DNA from: Symsagittifera roscoffensis
Lineage: Eukaryota > Xenacoelomorpha > Acoela > Convolutidae
Reading direction: 5' to 3'
DNA: 64,000 nucleotides
Assembly: GCF_963678635.1 (NCBI RefSeq)
Contig: NC_087066.1
Span: 19,621,996 to 19,685,995 of the forward strand
Positions 12,640-24,729 of the stretch are shown piece after piece. The notes beneath the pieces were generated by a model that saw nothing but the letters and a program-made list of their open reading frames with translations, ran no database searches and had not been told where the DNA came from. How positions within the stretch are numbered: position 1 is the first letter of the stretch; every line of letters starts with the position of its first letter. The translations under genes and the position numbers were made by a program.

Positions 12640-14230
12640 AAAAACTGCGGTCCTGTGTCAATTACAGAACAAGCCAGAAAGTTAAAACGTCAGCATCGAG
12701 AGAATGAAAGGGATTTCAAGACAGTAATTTACCAATTAGTCTCCTCTGTTCCCCAAAGTGTGTTGATAAGGACATCATGCAAGAGGAGGACAGGAGTTTC
12801 AATTGATTATTTTCGTTTTTTGGACGCAAGACCAATCATTGATTGAGGCTGCATCCAAAAAATTGGAAGAGGGATGTTACATCAAAGTCATGATGATGCC
12901 TGATATTTGTCTTCGATTGCGAAGACTTTGGACAACGCAGCAGATGATTTGAAATTGATTGCATTATCAAAACCCTCTATGAGCTTGCTAGCGCAGAAGA
13001 AAGCTCCCATGATCAACCCTAAGACTTTCACAGGAAACAAGGCCATTGGCGAATATCTACTCTATCAGGATGGAAGATGACGAGCACCAACCAATTGAGC
13101 GGAACTGTCACCTTAGGTTCATGAAAACATATTTGAAGGCAAGATACCGAATCTATGACTCACTATGAGCGCAGAGAAATGATCATAAGTCGAACAGCTT
13201 GAAAAGGTGTTTTCAATATGGAGCCCCAGTTAAAAGAGATCTGGAGGGAGACAAACACCGGATCTTAAGACAGTTTTACATGCAGAAGTAAGGGCGGTCA
13301 TACATAAATAAGTACGGGTGGCTATAATCAGATCCTGGTGATGATCGATCACTTTACAAATTAAGCTGACGCTGTTCCCTGTAAAAAAGCCTCAGCTGAA
13401 AAGACTTGCGGTCATCGGATCAATTGTTGGATTCCAAACAGGGTTGTCCGATGAGGTTCTAGTCGGATAATGGGATTGCTGTTGTGGGCAAACTGAACAA
13501 AGACCTGATGAGAGGTTTTCAAGTGACAAAAGCCTGTTCAATGGCATACGATCCGCTGACGAACGGCTTATTGTATAGACAAAACGGAACAATGGTGTCA
13601 ATGTTCAGTTATACTAGTCCCAATAGATGAAGGCAGAGGAAGAAGTTCGACAAGAGGGTAGTATGGGCCAAAACTTAATCAGTGGAAGATTATGCGTGGG
13701 TCTTTCAGAATGTGATCCCACTGATAATACGAAGAGTTTCATGAAGAAGTGGAAGGCGCCGTTCATGACAACGGAGGTACATCAGGCGGAATATTTCACA
13801 GTTTCAGCACACCCCGAGCTGCACACTTCGAAAATATTAAACTTCCTAATCCATCCAGAAAAGATTGGTGCATATCAGAAGACATGGAGAAGAGCGACTT
13901 TTTGATGATGATTTCCGCCTGTGAAATCGGCGAGAAATGCAGCAGAGAAGATAATGACGGGAATGAAGTCTTGGAGGAAGGGACGAAATTGCCTTCGGAC
14001 CCAGATGCCAATGAGATGATCGAGGAAACCATACCCAATGCTGAGGAAGCTTGGAATGACCTTGAGCAGAATGAGGTATACAAGAACACGGAACCGGATC
14101 TACCCTTCACCATGCAAATGCGACAGTGCAGTAAGATCTGCGAAGAAGTATGGGGATGACTTCGTGGTAGATAGGATAGATTTGAAGAGGATAGATTTGA
14201 AGAAGATTTGAAGAAGATAACTATTGAGTC
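12640..14230 (+). pseudogene. Internally deleted Ty3/gypsy-type retrotransposon relic (gag + integrase)
   Basis: Two gypsy-like regions abut. About 12650-13290 holds Gag-like text in shifting frames, ending in a stretch resembling the Gag motif before the nucleocapsid (FSIWSPS at about 13215). About 13310-13640 is integrase core: MIDHFT with the first Asp, then SDNG with the second Asp, then TNGLLYRQN, where families of this type carry Glu (TNGLVERQN), so the catalytic Glu is replaced by Tyr. 13640-14230 follows as the integrase C-terminal tail, including an open frame of 136 codons at 13749-14159. Protease, reverse transcriptase and RNase H are missing between gag and integrase. At least two in-frame stops and one frameshift lie in the integrase core. 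This is a dead copy; the base composition is more GC-rich than its surroundings. Confidence 0.7.
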
Positions 14231-17180
14231 TAGAAAAAACAACTGCGCCACGGGAAGTCGAAATTGTGGAGGATCAGGACTACGAGTGGCTGGAAGAATG
14301 GTCAAAATCAGAAGTGGAAGTCGATGTTTCTTGTCACTTGAACAAAAATTAATTAGGCTGTGCGTTTTGGAATGGTTAAATGAAATGTAACAGATTCCAA
14401 TAAAACTAATGTGAAAAATCAGTATGTAGACGCCGAACATATGAATTACATCAAGAACTACAAAACTGATTCTTCATGGGATGCCCAGAAAGGACAACTG
14501 TTCATACCTGAATCCAACTTCAAACTGAAATCAGAAATGAGATTGACGTGGATGTCGATGGATATTCTTGTTCGTGTAGTGGTGGTATGACTTACTCACA
14601 CTGAAATACTGTTAATCAAAAAGTTAAAAGTTTCGACAGATAAAATTGATTTAGAGGCAGAAACGGATGAGGACCTTAAGAAACCAGACATAGGAAGAGT
14701 AGTAGAGTCATATTTTATCTTACCGAGTGCGTACTCGGGCAGCATTTCACTAACTGGTAGTGATTTTATGCTGACAGTTAGGATCTGCGCAGTAGCTATT
14801 ACCCAGGATATGAGTTTTGAAACAGCCTTAGCAGCCAACTTCAGAAGAGAGTACAGGAACATATAATTTTCATGAACGCAAAAACCAGGATTAGGGGGTA
14901 GCAACTTTGCCAACAGAGGCTACACAAATACCAGTAAAGCATTTATGCTTCTTGTTGACAAGGGCCACAAAGAAGCAACTTGTAGTGTTGGGTTTGATCT
15001 CTGACTAGGTTGAGAGGGGACTAAAAAAAGCTCTCACTTCTATGTATGAAACCAACAGAAGACTATTGTTTCCACGAGCATAATAAGCGCTAGTACATGT
15101 AATCTTTTCATGTGTCAACATCGAAGTGTATCCACTTAAAAAAATAATGCTTGACTATAGGTTGCGATTAACAGACGAGAAAGGAACCTGAGTGCTTAGA
15201 CCATAAGAAATTAGTAAAACATCTATCAGGTTTGAGGATATTCATGTCAGTATGTGTGTGTTTTTCAAAGGACTATATGTTTGGACAGCTTAGTGACCAA
15301 AAATGTCTTTACAAATGACCGCAGGAAAAAATCCAAAATGTGCACTGTCCAATCTCCGATAATTTTCCTAAAACTTGGGTTGAATGATAATTTTTTTATA
15401 GCTCTTGAACAAAAATTTTATTCTCCTGGCTCTTTACAAACCTCCTAATGGTGATAAAAAACGATGTGGTCTAACTATTATGGATGAATTATGACCATAT
15501 TTTTAGTTCTTGATTGATATTTTAAATCTCAAATCAAATTTCACACAAGAACACCAGCAAAATTGAATCGTTATACTGAAATCATTGGGACATTTTTGAT
15601 GTGAGATTTTTGACCTTGCAGAGGCTTATATTGGACTGGTCATAGATGCGGTCTATTGCCGACTAATGGAACTGGACTTCAATCTGGACGACCAAGAGGT
15701 AATGAAGTTGACGGCAGCCTTAACGAACATCTTAGGATGATACAACCGTAGGGACCGCCCCAATGAAGTCATAATGATGGCTGCCTGGGGAGAACATGCC
15801 TGGGGGAGGCTGTATTGAGGTGGGGAAAACAGACGAACGAAACCATGAAAGACAGGACGAAGAAAGGAAACGAACTGGACAAATTGGGCAAGGAATTGAC
15901 CCAAACTCTAGAAGGTAGAGATATGTGGAGAAAGCTATTCGAAGAACGTAACCAGAAACCGGAAAAAAATGTTCAGAAAACTCCCGATGAAGATGGAAAC
16001 GGAAACGGAGCTAATAGCGGATTGTCATGGAGAAACAGAAGTGAAGATTCTACAGCATGTTTTGTTCTTTACAGTCACTATTGAATCTCGAACGAAGGTA
16101 TGAGGTGGTGATCGCCATCACTGTAGAAGTGTTTCCGAGTGTGTTGAAAACGAACAAAAACACATTAGAAGATGGTACGAAGCGATTGAAAAGGAAATGA
16201 ATCTCATGCAAAACAAAGCGTATCACAGACTATCTGTTGTCAGATACCTAATGGCTCCCCTGTGCAAGAACCAATAGACAATACACTTTGTGGCAGTGGA
16301 TGTGAAAAGCATGAGGACTTCAGTAGATCAACCTTGCTCCGTACCAAAATTTGTGAGACCTGCAAGCATTTCAGAAAGACAAGTCAAGTTGCTGTGTAAG
16401 ATATTTGCTCAAATTCCGGAAAGGACCCAGAACCAATCGCAATCTATACTAGGAAAGAAGTTCATGGGATATGCTAGCGCAATTTTTAGTAACTTTGAGA
16501 GACAAAAGCAAAAATGATCGGCAGTCACGGCTTACAAAACATAAGATGAAAGAAACAGGATCATGATGGAATTGGAACCGCTACTAGAAGCGTGAGGGCT
16601 TCGTAACTACAGGACCATTTTGTGACGCAAGATTAATTTCCATGCCACTGTTGACTGCAAACTTCAAAGTATCTTGCGCGTAGTATTCTTGTGCTGATCT
16701 GGGACGCCAGATAGCTGCTCACCAGAATCATCGCAACTAGTAACGAAAAAAAAATCGAAATGATGATGGCGATTAAATGGCAGGAAGCTCATGTAAGAAA
16801 AAAACAATAGATAAAAAGCGCAAAATAAGAAACAGTTGGAAGATGCGAACTGCCTGCACGATTTAAATCTGTTCGAGGAAATGTGCAAAACGTGAATGTT
16901 CCGGTCAAATTAAAAAAAGTTTTGGGCCAGAAAACTATTAATGCCATCGCTCGGAGCCAACATGACTGCTTAGTTGTACGACATGACAGAGTTTACAGCG
17001 CGTTCTAACTAGAAATTGGATATAAAGCTTTTAGGAGAGCTTTCGTGACCCATCGAAATGCAGTGACTACGACGGCCAAAAGAAATTGATGGCAATTGAC
17101 AGCGATGAAAGAGGAAAAGAAGAAATGCTTAGGGAAAATCTAGATAGAAATGTAAAATTTTGCCTTCATAGAAGCTTCTG
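14231..17180. other. Decayed coding-like DNA next to the gypsy relic, unidentified
   Basis: Composition is less AT-rich than the flanks and short open pieces follow one another on +, for example about 14600-14860, 15640-15730, 15815-16081 and 16290-16514. The piece at 15815-16081 is lysine- and glutamate-rich and probably helical. None carries a motif I could assign. The stretch may be more of the same retroelement or a second insertion; no LTR pair was found by eye. Confidence 0.35.
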
Positions 17181-18690
17181 CATAAACAGGACCCCCTGCT
17201 CCATTGCAAGCAAAAAAAATGTGTCTTGATAAATTGAGTTTACAATTGCTTCAATAATGAGTTTCTTTTGAATATTTAATAACATTTGTTACCAACAGAT
17301 AAAGGCTTGAGCAGAACGTATATTCAAACTATTCCAGCCTGCATGATTATTTTTAATCAACTAAGAGAACTGCTCGCTTTGTGATGACTTGAATCAATTT
17401 GAGTAATCTCTCAAAGGGTTACAGACTCATTGCTCTTCTAACCACAGAATTTCTCAATTTTGTTTTTAAGGATGAACGAAAACAATTATAAGTTCCACTA
17501 GGGACAAGACATTGAAGGATAATTTTAGCTTGTTGGTTGCCAGGAGCATCCTGCATCCCCACTTTTTTAACACAGGAAAAAAGTTCTAATTTGAGACATG
17601 ACATTGGAAGTCGGAAAATTTATTTCGTCTCAGGTCATATCTTCATATAGTGCAGAATAATAAAAGTGTTAAAAGGCTATTGCGATGTGGTAGCTTCCCA
17701 TATAAGCTCAATGTGACTTGATTTGATGAAGATAAAAGTTAATTTACGGAGTGATTGATGATTGAAAGAATTCTATCTCATGGCACTGAGTCATTTTGAT
17801 GAGATAATTTAAATTCAATGTGGACATTGGCATTGATTAGGCTGTCCGGGGAAAATATGCAAATCGACCAGCAAACTTCTGTTATTTATTCCAGAGAACA
17901 CGATCATTAGGTACGTTAAAAAAGAAGAGTCAGGACCTTATCTACAAAAAGAAGTGAGATAGGAAGGGTAATTTAGAAGTTACAAAAACATTTTTTTTAA
18001 AATTTTGATTAGGACGTGCATGACACGTAAAGTTTTTTGTTTTCCTGCAATTAATTTCATTCTCATGAGAAAGTCATAACAAAAACTTTGGTTGTCAAAG
18101 TAAAACGAGATATTCCATTAAAAATACAAGAAATCACGGACTACCCCCAAGGAATTAGAGGAGAGAAGAAGCCCTCCTGAAAATAGAAATTTCTATCCTT
18201 CTTCATGAAGAAGAAAGCGCTTCTTCGGTTAAGTTGAAGAAAACGAAAAAATCTTGAATTGTGCTTGAAAATCATTGTGCTTCCTGGGATGGTCAGAATT
18301 TAATTTGAAAATATCCTCGTTTATTTTAAGGATATGAGAAGCACGACGTTAGGGAAAGAGTCGATCCTTCTCTAATGGAAGGGGTAATTTTGTAGACTGT
18401 ACAAAAAACAATAGTAAAATAGTAAAAATAAAAGTAATTAGCCCAATTGTTGTGATAAGCTTATTGAATAGTTTCGTGTGATATGACAATAATTGGTGTG
18501 GTTGGTACGCGGGACGGCATTTTAGAGTCATGCAGCAATACTCCCCTTCTAAATTGACACCCACGCCGGGACTTCCACCCGTAAAAAAAACCAGATTGTA
18601 ATCACTTTACTTTCTTTTTGTTATTTGTTTTTTCAAATCCATTTTTCTACAATCTACTTTATAATCTATTCTTCCTCTTGTTTTGCCTCT
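17181..18690. other. Intergenic stretch, nothing recognised
   Basis: AT-rich DNA with stops in all frames. No gene, RNA or clear repeat was seen. Confidence 0.4.
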
Positions 18691-18699
18691 TTTGTACCC

Positions 18700-20450
18700 T
18701 GTTTAGTGAATGTCCGTGCCGAAGTACAGGCCAAAATGGCTATCCAAGTGGAGCAGGAAACTGGTAATAGAAATCTCAAACACTAAGTACTGCAGCCCAA
18801 GGATGTCGAAGCCACAATTCACTCGTACAGAGGTGCACAGCTAGCCGACTTTGCCACTACTGTCTCGCGCTATCCCTCGAAGCAGAAACTAAACTGTGTT
18901 ACCATAGTACACGGTTTTAATGATAAATCATCTACGGTTTCAGGTTTTCCAAATTATCGGAGATTTTATTTAAATCGGATAAGTCATAAGTTTAAGCTAA
19001 ATGTGCTTTTTATCCCCATCCTCTCAGCAAATAATCATTTCAAAAAGGAAAACTTGGTGCTCTAAATAATTCTTTGTTTCGCCTTATAAAAACTTTTTAC
19101 CACTCTATAAGCCATGTCTCATGTAGCGGCCTCGAGAGCAGCAAATTTCATCACAACTCAAGAAGAAACATCTTTGGCAACACTCAAAAAAAACGTACAA
19201 CCCAATGCAACTCAATCTAACTCATCGCCCTCAGCAATCACTACAGTATCCTTTGACCCCTGGATATTTATCGACCAAGAACTTGAATTTAAAATAAACG
19301 ACATATATAAATTGTCGTTTACTGGGAACCGCGCTTCAAATTTCTAAGCAAGAACAAGCCCTGTTTCCAATTCATTGAACTAATGAACCAGCAGTTGCTG
19401 TCAATGGTAGAAGAAAAACCAAATTTTAACGTCCCAATGAAAACAGCAATGATTGTCCCACATCTGCTGCTCTTCAAAACTAAATCAGAAACAAAAGGAT
19501 CCAATTCCAAAATTCTGAGCCGCCGCATAATTTTATGGAAGCAAGTCCAAATTAGACATCCAAATTGAGAAAGTTAAAAATTTCGATATACTAATGAGTA
19601 CAAGCAAAACACCTGCTGCCATGGCTGCCTTTCAGACGAAGGAACAAAAGGAATACTTCCACTAAAGTGAGTCATTGAAGGAAAAACGTAAAACGTCAGC
19701 TACTTTCTGATATATCTTACTGGTAAAAACCATATAACCGATGAAGATCGCAACCTTTTGCACTGCCACTAAGAAAGGGAGGATTAGACCTACTCGGAAA
19801 CACGGACTTTTCCAGAAGTTATGAGAGGTCACTAATCATTTGTGATCCGTTGGAAAACCGAGATTGTGGGGTAAATAAAAACATCAAAACTGAGAGACCG
19901 AACATCAACCTCTCAAAAAAGGTTGAAATTATGGACTTTTGCTCATCAAAAAAAATCTGACAATAAATCTAGCATCACAGAAAGGAGCATCGAACTGGCC
20001 TTAAAAAAGTACAAGTTTTCTCTCAACAATTTAAAGTTTGAGATATGGATAGGAACCACCAAACACTCCACATACATGTCCATGTTAGCAACAGTTCTTA
20101 CTGAATCACTCTCTAAACTGTCTCAAAGTTGGATACACCTCTCAGACATAATGAAATTTGTGATACTTTAAGACACTCCTGAACGAAGTATGCCATGATG
20201 GTGAACTAGAGCCGAAACTTCAACCATTGGAAGGCCAAGGCTTTCCTAGCAATACAACCACTACTGAAGATGATGGGTCTCAGTATCTCCAGACGACGAG
20301 GTCACTCCTAAAAACTCCTAGGCATCAGATATAGCTTGAAGGGCAGAATTTAGCATGGGGATTGAAAAGCCTTTCATCGATAATGGTTCAGCTGAATCTG
20401 CCTCCTCAGAGTCCATTTGCCTTGATGTCAAGTCGAGCTCATGAGTTCAC
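18700..20450 (+). pseudogene. Retroelement-like relic with a possible SGNH/GDSL hydrolase stretch
   Basis: From about 18720 to 19060, + strand pieces read like an SGNH-hydrolase-type domain: an open run ends in CVTIVHGFNDKSS, with GFND in the place of the block-III G-x-N-D motif, followed about 35 residues later by an ANNHF-like string. Such domains occur in some retroelement proteins. Further open pieces follow at 19114-19344, 19383-19565 and 19923-20168. Stops and frameshifts separate them, so the gene is dead. The domain assignment rests on one short motif and overall texture and is weak. Confidence 0.35.
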
Positions 20451-20828
20451 TAATTTCACGTGTAGTTAAATTAATTTGCACGTAAGGCTCTTTTTTGACG
20501 TTAGCCAATCGTTCTAGAATTTAGCTTTACCTTCCATCCGTATGTACTTTCGGGCGAACGTTACATTTAGCTAGAAAGTTTCAAGTTTTCTCGGGTATCC
20601 AGAAATGCGGCTTTGTGAAACTCACCATTTTTTTCATGCGTGAACACCTGTGTTTTTTTTAAAATCTACCCGGATTTCTATTTATAAGAAATGTTTTGGA
20701 GCACCGTTTAGCTCTTGTTATTTTTAATTGGTGTCTGATTTTTGTTAAAGGACTGGTACTTATTTGGGGTATTGTTTTGTAACGATTGGACTTTTTTCAA
20801 TTCCTAAAGCTATTGTTGGTAGACGAGT

Positions 20829-20846
20829 TAACTTTTTCAGATCATC
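20829..20846 (+). promoter_or_regulatory. 3' splice acceptor just upstream of the RPL44 start
   Basis: AACTTTTTCAG ends at 20840, and ATCATC then ATG follow. The pyrimidine-rich tract and CAG fit a splice acceptor. The leader therefore probably comes from an upstream non-coding exon, as in many ribosomal protein genes, or from a spliced leader. Confidence 0.55.
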
Positions 20847-21161
20847 ATGGTGAACGTCCCTAAGGCCAGGAAAACTTTTTGCCCTCAATGCAAAGTTCAC
20901 CAGAGTTTCAAGGTGACCCAGTACAAGAAAGGAAAGGACTCGATTCTGGCTCAAGGAAAGCGTCGTTACGATCGTAAGCAGCGTGGATTCGGTGGTCAGA
21001 CGAAACCTATTTTCAGGAAGAAGGCCAAAACTACAAAAAAGATTGTTCTCAAGCTTCAGTGCATGAAGTGCAAGAAGTATATGCAGAAACCAATCAAGCG
21101 ATGCAAGCACTTCGAGCTTGGAGGAGACAAAAAGAAGAAGGGCCAGATGATCCAGTATTAA
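20847..21161 (+). CDS. RPL44: 60S ribosomal protein eL42 (L44/L36a)
   Basis: An intact frame of 104 residues encodes eL42, a small zinc-binding protein of the large cytosolic subunit near the E site, where the deacylated tRNA CCA end and cycloheximide bind. The start [12 protein letters not shown], the core [17 protein letters not shown] and the end [17 protein letters not shown] are family hallmarks. The zinc ligands are two CxxC pairs (Cys12/15 and Cys72/75). The second pair is spaced as in yeast; the human protein has two extra residues there, which explains 104 versus 106. Pro54, the residue linked to cycloheximide sensitivity, is present. There are no introns in the coding part. A splice-acceptor-like TTTTTCAG lies six bases before the ATG, so a 5' non-coding intron or trans-splicing is likely. 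No AATAAA was found close downstream. Confidence 0.97.
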   Translation: MVNVPKARKTFCPQCKVHQSFKVTQYKKGKDSILAQGKRRYDRKQRGFGGQTKPIFRKKAKTTKKIVLKLQCMKCKKYMQKPIKRCKHFELGGDKKKKGQMIQY

Positions 21162-21199
21162 TTGACTCATTGATACTGTGGAGTTTGTCTTAACTGTCA

Positions 21200-21870
21200 T
21201 ACATTTGATAATTGAAGTTTAGGCCCCAAGTTTTGGTAGGAGACGCTAGGAATGCTGGTATTGATGTGGTTGCACTTTCACAAATCATGAGTTTTATATT
21301 TTCCCTAAGTTCTTTCCGCATCAGATTTAATATGAAAACTTAGTTTTCTAATCGGGTTTGTTCAGAGGATCTCCAATTTGAGAGGATATCAACTTAAGCC
21401 AAGCTGCTCCTTTAACAGCGCTTTTCTTTGGTTGTTCTGATTCTTGAGCTACTGAAGTGATACGTGGTCTAAAGTAAATATATTTTTTGTAGGCTTATCA
21501 ATTTTAGTATTTGCCGGCAGTATTATGTTAACTAATGTCCAAATAGTTTTCGAAATGCTTTCTCAATTCAATTTCGAAGACCAGTAATTACTGTTTTTTG
21601 TTTTTGTACAATCGAAAAATTTTTTGTTTTAATTTCTGAAACATAAATTGAAACGATAATTATGTGCATGTTCTCTGATTTTTTTTCTTAAAGTGTGTGC
21701 AAGCATTTTGGCGTCATCATTAGGTTCGATTACCTAAAGAAAATCCATTCAAGGTTTTTTGCAATTTTGACTTGACTGTTTTGTCTACGAAGGTAATTGG
21801 AGCTCAAGATGCAAGAATGTTTTTTTTCTGGCTGAAGTTTTAAAAGTATTCGGGTGTCATTTACTTTTTT
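21200..21870. other. RPL44 3' flank, nothing recognised
   Basis: AT-rich DNA with no gene or clear repeat before the first T2 copy. Confidence 0.4.
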
Positions 21871-21873
21871 TTT

Positions 21874-22312
21874 GTTCCGACCATTTGAAAAACGGGGAGG
21901 AACTTTGTATTCGGGTCTGTTTTAATTTTTCTTTTTGTGTTACACGTAAAATCAGGTACCACAAATAATTATCAAATTGGGTCGAGTGATATATCATATT
22001 AAAACCCGTTCAATTGTGTTTCGAACGACATATAAATATTTCATTTTTTTCAGTGTCGAGAAAAACCGGTTTGAAATTTTTGATTTGGTCTAATTTCGAA
22101 CTCATATAGTGTGAGCGTTTAGGCGTACAATAGATTATTAAAGCTTACTTAAAGCCGCAAAAACTTAGTTTTACTCAATTAAAAGTAGTTTTTGGAGTTT
22201 TTAGCGCCATTTTGTAAACAGATTAAAATAACAAAAAAGGTTTTTTGTATTTTTCTAAGACTGTGGTCGGAAACATTCTAGGCTATTTGCACAGTCTCCG
22301 GCTTTTCTTGTT
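21874..22312 (+). repeat. T2 interspersed element, copy 1
   Basis: This is an element of about 440 bp that recurs in the window. It begins GTTCCGACCATTTGAAAAA, carries GGTACCACAAATAAT and TGATATATCATATT in the first half, GTGTCGAGAAAAACCGGTTT in the middle, and ends with AAGACTGTGGTCGGAA followed about 45 bp later by a C/T-rich end before CTTGTT. GTTCCGACCA near the left end and TGGTCGGAA near the right end are inverted, so it may be a MITE. It is non-coding. Confidence 0.7.
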
Positions 22313-22332
22313 TTATTTTTATTTGTTTTTTT

Positions 22333-22763
22333 TTCACGCACAATCAGGTACCACAAATAATCATTCGAATGGGTCGAATGATATATCATATTGAAGCCTT
22401 TTCAGTCGTGATTCGAACGACATTAAAAAGTTTTTTTTTTCGGTGTCGAGAAAAACCGGTTTGAAATTTATGATTCTTGGTCTTATTTGGTGCTAATGAG
22501 GTGACCGTGTAGGCTTACAATAGCTTATTTAAGCTTAATTGAAGTCTTTTTCTCTTGTAAAGGTAGTTTTTGGAGTTTGTTTGCGCATTTCTATGCCTCT
22601 CAAATATGTCTAATTTCTATTTTTTCGCTCAGATCTTTTTGTCACACCATGCAATGCACCATAAAAAAACACCAATTTGAAAAAAAAAGTTTTTTTTTGT
22701 ATTTTTCTAAGACTGTGGTCGGAACACTCTGTGCTACTTGGACAGTAACTGGCTATCCTTGTT
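22333..22763 (+). repeat. T2 interspersed element, copy 2
   Basis: This tandem neighbour of copy 1 shares the GGTACCACAAATAATCATT and ATATATCATATTGAAGCC blocks, the AAAAACCGGTTTGAAATTT block, and the end AAGACTGTGGTCGGAACA then GGCTATCCTTGTT. The first 60 bases of the full element are missing, as if the two copies share the junction. Confidence 0.7.
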
Positions 22764-22887
22764 ATTATTTGTTTTTTTTTTCAATTGGGCATCTATTTTG
22801 TTGGGATTCTGCTTTGACCGTTGCGTATTAACTTGATATTTGATAAGACTGACGTGATTGTGTTAAGTAATAACTTAATATTATTAT

Positions 22888-23568
22888 TATTCCGACTACT
22901 GAAAGTTGGGAAAAACTTTGTATTTACTGTATTCGGGTGTGTTTTTCACGCAAAATCATATACCACAAATAATTTTCGGAAAGGGTCGAGTTATATTCCT
23001 CAGTGTAGAGAAGAATCTGTTAAAATGTTTTGATGTTTCGTCTAATTTCGAGCAAATAAAGCGAGCGAGCAGGTTAATAATACAGAAAACTTAGTTACTC
23101 CTGGAATATTATTTTTGAAGCTTCTTTAAGCTTCTTCTTGACTACAAAAAACTTTCAAAAGGAAAAACGTTTGATAACAAATTACAAAATAATTTTGAAA
23201 ATTTTAAATATATTTTTTGTTTTTCTATTGAATTTTTGATGAAAACCTCAGCAACCCGTGCAATTAGTAAGGTTGCAACCGTGTACTAGTACATCCTTCT
23301 CTCTGTAAACAATTTTAATCACAGAATTCGCACGTGAAACTCCTACACGTGTTTTACTTGCTGCATTATCAATTCAATCAACCATCAAGCGCATCTTGCG
23401 TAGAGGTAGCACATTTGCTTGAGTTAGCCAAATCGTGTGGTTTTCATCCGGCTGAGATCTGTTTGTTTTTGCGAACTAAGGTTTTTGAACTTTTTCGGAC
23501 TATTTATTTTTTTATTCAGTGTGCGGAACTTAGTGATACCTGCGCAGCAACTGGCTATCCTTGTTTTG
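22888..23568 (+). repeat. T2 fragments, copies 3 and 4 (partial)
   Basis: 22888-23100 repeats the left part (GGGAAAAACTTTGTATT, then ATACCACAAATAATTTTCGG and TCTAATTTCGAGC). About 23490-23568 repeats only the right end (GTGCGGAAC, then GCAACTGGCTATCCTTGTT). The DNA between them is not T2. Confidence 0.55.
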
Positions 23569-24069
23569 TTTTATCTTAGCTTATAGCAAGCCTTAAATAG
23601 TCCCTTTTGATAATCCCATTTGTTCCTAACTGTCATGCGGTTTGTTTGCTTTCAAAATTTTAAGCAAAACTGTTTTGAAATTTTGAAATTTTTTGTGTTG
23701 TGGAGTTTTGAAATTTTTGTGTTATGATTTTTGACCGAAACTTCACTTTTTTCTTCTCGTTTTCATCTATTAGTAACGAGAAAGAAATGAATGTAGTTTG
23801 TGGAGCATTTTTTGTCTTTTTTTAGGTTATTCATTTCTAGAAGAATTGCAAAAGGTGTTCTTGATATTTTAGCCGACGATTTCGTGAACAGAATTCAGTT
23901 AATTATTTCACGTTTCGTATGAGAAATATATATATTTTTTTATTTTTGGCATTTAATTTTGTCTCAAATTGTCGGATTTCCAAGAGATGTCGCAGACCGA
24001 TGCTTCATTGGGCTCTAAAAATGACATAAATAAAGAATGTGAATGAATATAAGTGTTCAGTTTTTGGTA

Positions 24070-24106
24070 AATTTCTTTTAGAAGATCAAATGTGAAGTAA
24101 CGTCAA
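24070..24106 (+). promoter_or_regulatory. Acceptor-like site and in-frame stop upstream of MRPS9
   Basis: ATTTCTTTTAG ends at 24081 and is followed by a leader of 25 bases. An in-frame TAA at 24098 sits three codons before the ATG at 24107, which fixes this as the first possible start. The acceptor-like sequence suggests a 5' UTR intron or trans-splice site. Confidence 0.5.
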
Positions 24107-24729
24107 ATGAGGCGCGTAACACTTAATTTTGTGCGTCAAAAGGGTGGACCAGGTGACAAAATAATGTTTCGTCCACCACCAATGAGTAGAACTACAGACC
24201 CTTACCGACAAGATTCACTTCCACCTCATCGAATAGCGAAAACATTAGCAAAAACAGGAATAGACAAGGAATTCATTGAGTACCAAGTGAAACAGTTCGA
24301 ATTGGGTAAAAGACATCTTGGAAACATGATGGGTGTTGATTCGGAATTGATGACGCAAAGCGATATAAACCAGGCGATACAGTATCTTTTCCCGATTGCT
24401 TTGTTTTCGAAGAGATCGCGGCCGATTATGAAGCATCCAGATGAAATTTTCCCGAAAACGGCCACGCTAGAAGTTGATGAAAATAAGCGACCGAAGAACC
24501 CTTTTTTCTTTTCCGTAAATGCAGAATTTAGCAATTTGTTTTTCCTGCTAGCAGATGCAATTCACAAATGCGACCAAGCTTTAAAAGAGGGAAGGAGACC
24601 CGAAAGGTTCTTACCTTATGATCCATTGACCCAAAGATGGATGGGAGAGCAGAAGTTGTCAGATCTACTCAACACGAAAGTGGCTAAATATAACATGCGA
24701 CACTTCAATTCGCTCATCAGACGACTTGC
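24107..24729 (+). CDS. MRPS9: MRPS9 exon 1
   Basis: It encodes residues 1-207 plus two bases of codon 208. The exon ends CTTGC before donor GTACGT (24730). Reading on into the intron adds unrelated residues and a stop at 24809, so the donor, not the open frame, sets the end. Confidence 0.93.

Noticed and set aside
13796-14440. Minus-strand open frame of 214 codons
   Set aside because: It is the antisense shadow of the gypsy integrase C-terminal region, which has recognisable text on +; the minus frame is Ser/Leu/Pro-rich without motifs.
20760-21200. Minus-strand open frame of 146 codons over RPL44
   Set aside because: It is the antisense shadow of the ribosomal protein gene.
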